Below are positions 6,472 through 9,130 of a DNA stretch of 9,130 bases, in pieces. The position numbers and the translations under genes were made by a program. Numbering within the stretch: the first letter of the stretch is position 1; every line of letters starts with the position of its first letter. The notes below the pieces were generated by a model. It made no database searches. It was given only the letters and a program-made list of their open reading frames with translations, and was not told the DNA's origin. This DNA comes from Deltaproteobacteria bacterium (lineage in GTDB: Bacteria; Desulfobacterota; Deferrimicrobia; Deferrimicrobiales; Deferrimicrobiaceae), in NCBI GenBank assembly GCA_025357175.1, contig JANXPS010000197.1:1-9130 (forward strand), written 5' to 3'.

Positions 6472-8991
6472 GTGCCCTTGAAAACGTTGACGCGCATTCC
6501 CCCTTCCGTCCAGAAACCCTCCCGCTACAGCGGTTGCGAAGTCAGGCGGTCCCTCCTGGCCCCCGACGAAGCGCGCACCCGCTTCCTGCTGGCATTCCCG
6601 GACGTCTACGAAATCGGCATGTCGCACCTCGGCATGCTGCTGCTCCACGACATCCTCAACAACCGGCCTGGGACGCTCGCGGAACGGGCATTCGCACCCT
6701 GGGCCGACATGGAGGCCGAACTCCGGGAGAACGACGCTCCCCTCTGCTCCCTGGAATCGGGAACGCCAGTCGGAAACTTCGACATCGTCGGCTTCTCCCT
6801 GTGTTACGAGCTGACATTCACGAACGTGCTGTTGATGCTCGACCTGGCGGGCATTCCGTTGCGGAGCGCGGCGCGGGGTGCCGGCGACCCGCTCGTGCTG
6901 GGCGGAGGCGTATGCACGCTGAACCCCGCCCCGATATCGCCCTTCTTCGATGCGTTGCTCGTCGGCGACGGGGAGGAAGCCGTCCTAGAAATCGTGGACG
7001 CATACGAGGCATGGAAAGCGGAAGGGTCCCCCAGGGAGGCGCTGCTTGAGCGGCTTGCCGCGATCGACGGCGTATTCGTGCCCGGCGTGTCTCGACGCGT
7101 GGCCCGCCGGATTCTTCCGGACATGGCAAACTCTCCGATGGTTCCCTCCCCCATCCTGCCCGCGATGCGGATCGTGCACGACCGGCTGAGCATCGAGATC
7201 TCCCGCGGCTGCACCCGCGGTTGCCGCTTCTGCCAGGCCGGGTACGTCTATCGGCCCGTCCGCGAACGCGACCCGCTCCCGCTGCTCGGCTACCTGCAGG
7301 ATTGCGCCCGGCGAACCGGCTACGACGAGGTGGGACTGCTCTCCCTTTCCGCCGCCGATTACGGATCCATCGACCGGCTCATCACCGAGGCGATGGAGAC
7401 GCTCTCACCCGAGCGGGTCTCGGTGTCGCTCCCGTCGATCCGTCTCGACGCGCTGCAGGAAAACACGGTCCAGCAGATCAAGAAGGTCCGCAAGACCGGC
7501 TTTACGCTTGCGCCCGAGGCCGGGACCGAGCGCCTTCGCAGATCCATCAACAAGGGGATCACCGACGAGGATCTGCTGCGCGCGGCCGACACGATCTACG
7601 GAAACGGGTGGCAGACGATCAAGCTCTATTTCATGCTCGGCCTGCCGGGTGAAACGGAAGAGGACGTCCGCGCCATCGGCGAGCTGATCAAGCGGGTCGC
7701 CGCCGTCGCGCGCCGCCACGGGAAACGCAACAGCGTCACCGCCAGCCTGTCGACGTTCATTCCCAAGCCGCACACGCCTTTCCAGTGGGAGGCGCAGATC
7801 GCTCCCGCCGAATCCCAGGCGCGAATCGCGATCGTCAAGGGGATCGTCGGCCGCGACCGGAACGCGGACGTGAAATACAACTCGCCCGAGGTGTCGGAAC
7901 TCGAGGGAGTGTTTTCCCGCGGCGACGCGCGGCTGGCGGACGCCATCGAGGAGGCGTACCGGCAGGGAGCCAGGTTTGACGCCTGGACCGAGATGTTCTC
8001 CGTCCAGCGTTGGCGCGATGCCTTCGCGACGTGCGGAATCGACCATCTTCGCTACCTCGATGGACGCGATCCGGCGGGCGAACCGCTCCCGTGGGACTGC
8101 GTCGACGCCGGTCTCGGCCGCGAATTCCTCCTGTCCGAGCGCTCGAAATCGCTCACCGGCGAGGCGACGCCCGATTGTCGTTCCGGAGAATGCTCCGCCT
8201 GCGGCGTATGCGTCGGTCCGGTGCAAAACGTCACCTACCGGCTTCCGCCCGCGGATACGGCTGTGGTCTCCGGGAAACCGGAAACGTCGTCCCCGGCCGC
8301 GGCCCTGCCCCCCCCCGAATACCGCGCCATCGTCCGCCTCCTTTTTTCGAAGGAAGGACCCGCCCGGTACCTGAGCGGCCTCGAACTGCAATCGATCTGG
8401 GCCCGCGTGCTGCGACGCGCCGGGATGCCGGTCGCCTACAGCCGGGGATTCCACCCCCAGCCGCGGCTCTCTTTTTCTCCCGCGCTGCCCGTGGGGACCG
8501 AGAGCGACGCCGAGTTCGTGGAGGCGGAATTCTCGCTGCCGGTGCCGCTGGAAAACGTGCTGAAAACCGTTCCGCCGCATCTGCCCGCCGGAATCCGCCT
8601 TCTCGATGCGCAGCGCGTGCCGCCGCTCGGACCCTTCATTTCCGACTTCGACCTCATCTGCGAGTACCGCGTTTCTCCCGATCCGGGTACCGCGTTCCCT
8701 CCTGAGGTGAACCCGGAATCGGTCAGCGCCGCCCGCACGCTTTTTCTGGCTGCGGAAACCGTACCCCTCGTTTCGGAAAAAGACGGAAAGCGCTCCGAGA
8801 TCGACCTGCGAAAGCTGGTCTCCGATTTCAGGATGAACGGCGACGAACTCTCCATTACAATCGTCCATGGAACCGGGAAAGGGGTTCGGCCGCTCGACGC
8901 GGCATCAGCCCTGTTCGGCGTCCAGTTTCCGTCGTCCCGATATTCGATCAGGAAGGTGTCCGCGGAGCCCCGCCCGCGGCTGAAAAAATAA
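6472..8991 (+). CDS. TIGR03960-type radical SAM protein fused to a TIGR03936/DUF2344 domain
   Basis: The 839 residues (from GTG 6472) hold two families often encoded by separate genes. Residues about 12-220 form the N-terminal, cobalamin-binding-like part (KPSRYSGCEV, FPDVYEIGMSHLGM, LGGGVCTLNP). The radical SAM core begins near 240 with ISRGCTRGCRFCQAGYVYRP, whose Cys247, Cys251 and Cys254 (CX3CX2C) would hold the 4Fe-4S cluster. TGFTLAPEAGTERLR and KLYFMLGLPGE follow. A second Cys-rich patch (CRSGECSACGVC, about 568-579) precedes a linker (about 590-615). DUF2344 starts near 616 (EYRAIVRLLFSKEGPARYLS, then YSRGFHPQPRLSFSPALPVG). The substrate is not established; an RNA-modifying role is inferred from the neighbouring rng. 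The start is ambiguous: TTG at 6478 is preceded by AGGTG at good spacing, and GTG at 6472 is part of that same element. rng follows 1 base after the stop. Confidence 0.92.
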   Translation: MPLKTLTRIPPSVQKPSRYSGCEVRRSLLAPDEARTRFLLAFPDVYEIGMSHLGMLLLHDILNNRPGTLAERAFAPWADMEAELRENDAPLCSLESGTPVGNFDIVGFSLCYELTFTNVLLMLDLAGIPLRSAARGAGDPLVLGGGVCTLNPAPISPFFDALLVGDGEEAVLEIVDAYEAWKAEGSPREALLERLAAIDGVFVPGVSRRVARRILPDMANSPMVPSPILPAMRIVHDRLSIEISRGCTRGCRFCQAGYVYRPVRERDPLPLLGYLQDCARRTGYDEVGLLSLSAADYGSIDRLITEAMETLSPERVSVSLPSIRLDALQENTVQQIKKVRKTGFTLAPEAGTERLRRSINKGITDEDLLRAADTIYGNGWQTIKLYFMLGLPGETEEDVRAIGELIKRVAAVARRHGKRNSVTASLSTFIPKPHTPFQWEAQIAPAESQARIAIVKGIVGRDRNADVKYNSPEVSELEGVFSRGDARLADAIEEAYRQGARFDAWTEMFSVQRWRDAFATCGIDHLRYLDGRDPAGEPLPWDCVDAGLGREFLLSERSKSLTGEATPDCRSGECSACGVCVGPVQNVTYRLPPADTAVVSGKPETSSPAAALPPPEYRAIVRLLFSKEGPARYLSGLELQSIWARVLRRAGMPVAYSRGFHPQPRLSFSPALPVGTESDAEFVEAEFSLPVPLENVLKTVPPHLPAGIRLLDAQRVPPLGPFISDFDLICEYRVSPDPGTAFPPEVNPESVSAARTLFLAAETVPLVSEKDGKRSEIDLRKLVSDFRMNGDELSITIVHGTGKGVRPLDAASALFGVQFPSSRYSIRKVSAEPRPRLKK

Positions 8992-8992
8992 C

Positions 8993-9130
8993 GTGCAGAA
9001 AACAAACAAGCTGATCGTCATCAACGCGGCCGCCTACGAAACGCGCGTGGCCACTCTCGAATCGGGCATCCTGGTCGACCTTCTGGTCGAACGGGGCGAC
9101 GACCGGAACCTCGTCGGCAACATCTACAAG
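8993..9130 (+). CDS. rng: Ribonuclease G, N-terminal fragment (cut by the window edge)
   Basis: The frame opens with GTG one base after the TAA of the radical SAM gene and stays open for 46 codons to the window edge. The product begins MQKTNKLIVINAAAYETRVA and continues LESGILVDLLVERGDDRNLVGNIYK. This is the conserved start of RNase E/G family proteins, where ETRVA, LVE(R) and (L)VGNIYKG precede the S1 RNA-binding domain. RNase G cleaves single-stranded AU-rich RNA in 16S rRNA maturation and mRNA decay. No clear Shine-Dalgarno sequence precedes the GTG, so translation is probably coupled to the upstream gene. RNase E cannot be excluded from so short a piece, but the context and the compact start favour RNase G. 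Confidence 0.85.
   Translation, partial: MQKTNKLIVINAAAYETRVATLESGILVDLLVERGDDRNLVGNIYK

Noticed and set aside
6464..6481. ATG-initiated five-codon frame just before the radical SAM gene, as a leader peptide
   Set aside because: It is too short, has no ribosome binding site and shows no attenuator-like structure after it.
7405..8868. A 487-codon open frame on the minus strand opposite the radical SAM gene
   Set aside because: The plus strand carries the CX3CX2C motif and DUF2344 signatures; the minus frame looks like a shadow.
1..9130. CRISPR array, insertion sequence, tRNA or rRNA gene, attachment site
   Set aside because: No regularly spaced repeats, transposase motifs, terminal inverted repeats or tRNA-like cloverleaf were found by eye, and nearly all of the window is accounted for by coding sequence.

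Overview
The window is GC-rich chromosomal DNA (roughly 60-65% G+C) that is almost fully coding. It suggests a Deltaproteobacteria/Desulfobacterota-like bacterium, perhaps near the Geobacter group. The basis is a type IV pilus PilB ATPase directly behind aroE and selA, and a TIGR03960-type radical SAM gene directly upstream of an RNase G gene. The lineage call is inference; no rRNA or other marker is present.

Layout. A leftward block fills positions 1 to about 6450. Read in the direction of transcription, it holds a large fusion ATPase (STAND/AAA domain, nuclease-fold-like region, RsbW-like ATPase), then a GntR/FCD regulator, selA, aroE and the N-terminal 330 residues of pilB, which runs off the left edge. 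The genes from GntR to pilB are packed with gaps of 3, minus 3 and 28 bases and probably form one operon. A candidate promoter with a GntR-type operator lies just upstream of the regulator. To the right, transcription diverges. The rightward operon holds a radical SAM protein fused to a DUF2344 domain, followed after 1 base by the first 46 codons of ribonuclease G (rng), cut by the right edge.

How the genes relate. SelA makes selenocysteyl-tRNA, AroE is a shikimate pathway enzyme and PilB powers pilus extension. They share no obvious pathway, so their common link would be transcription under the GntR-family protein. The radical SAM/rng pair points to RNA metabolism. No selB, tRNA, rRNA, insertion sequence or CRISPR array was seen.

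The most unusual object is the 769-793 residue fusion at 4070-6451. It appears to join an NTP-driven sensor to an anti-sigma-factor-like histidine-kinase-type ATPase through a nuclease-fold-like region that lacks the catalytic lysine. No STAS-domain partner is encoded in the window, so its function is unknown.
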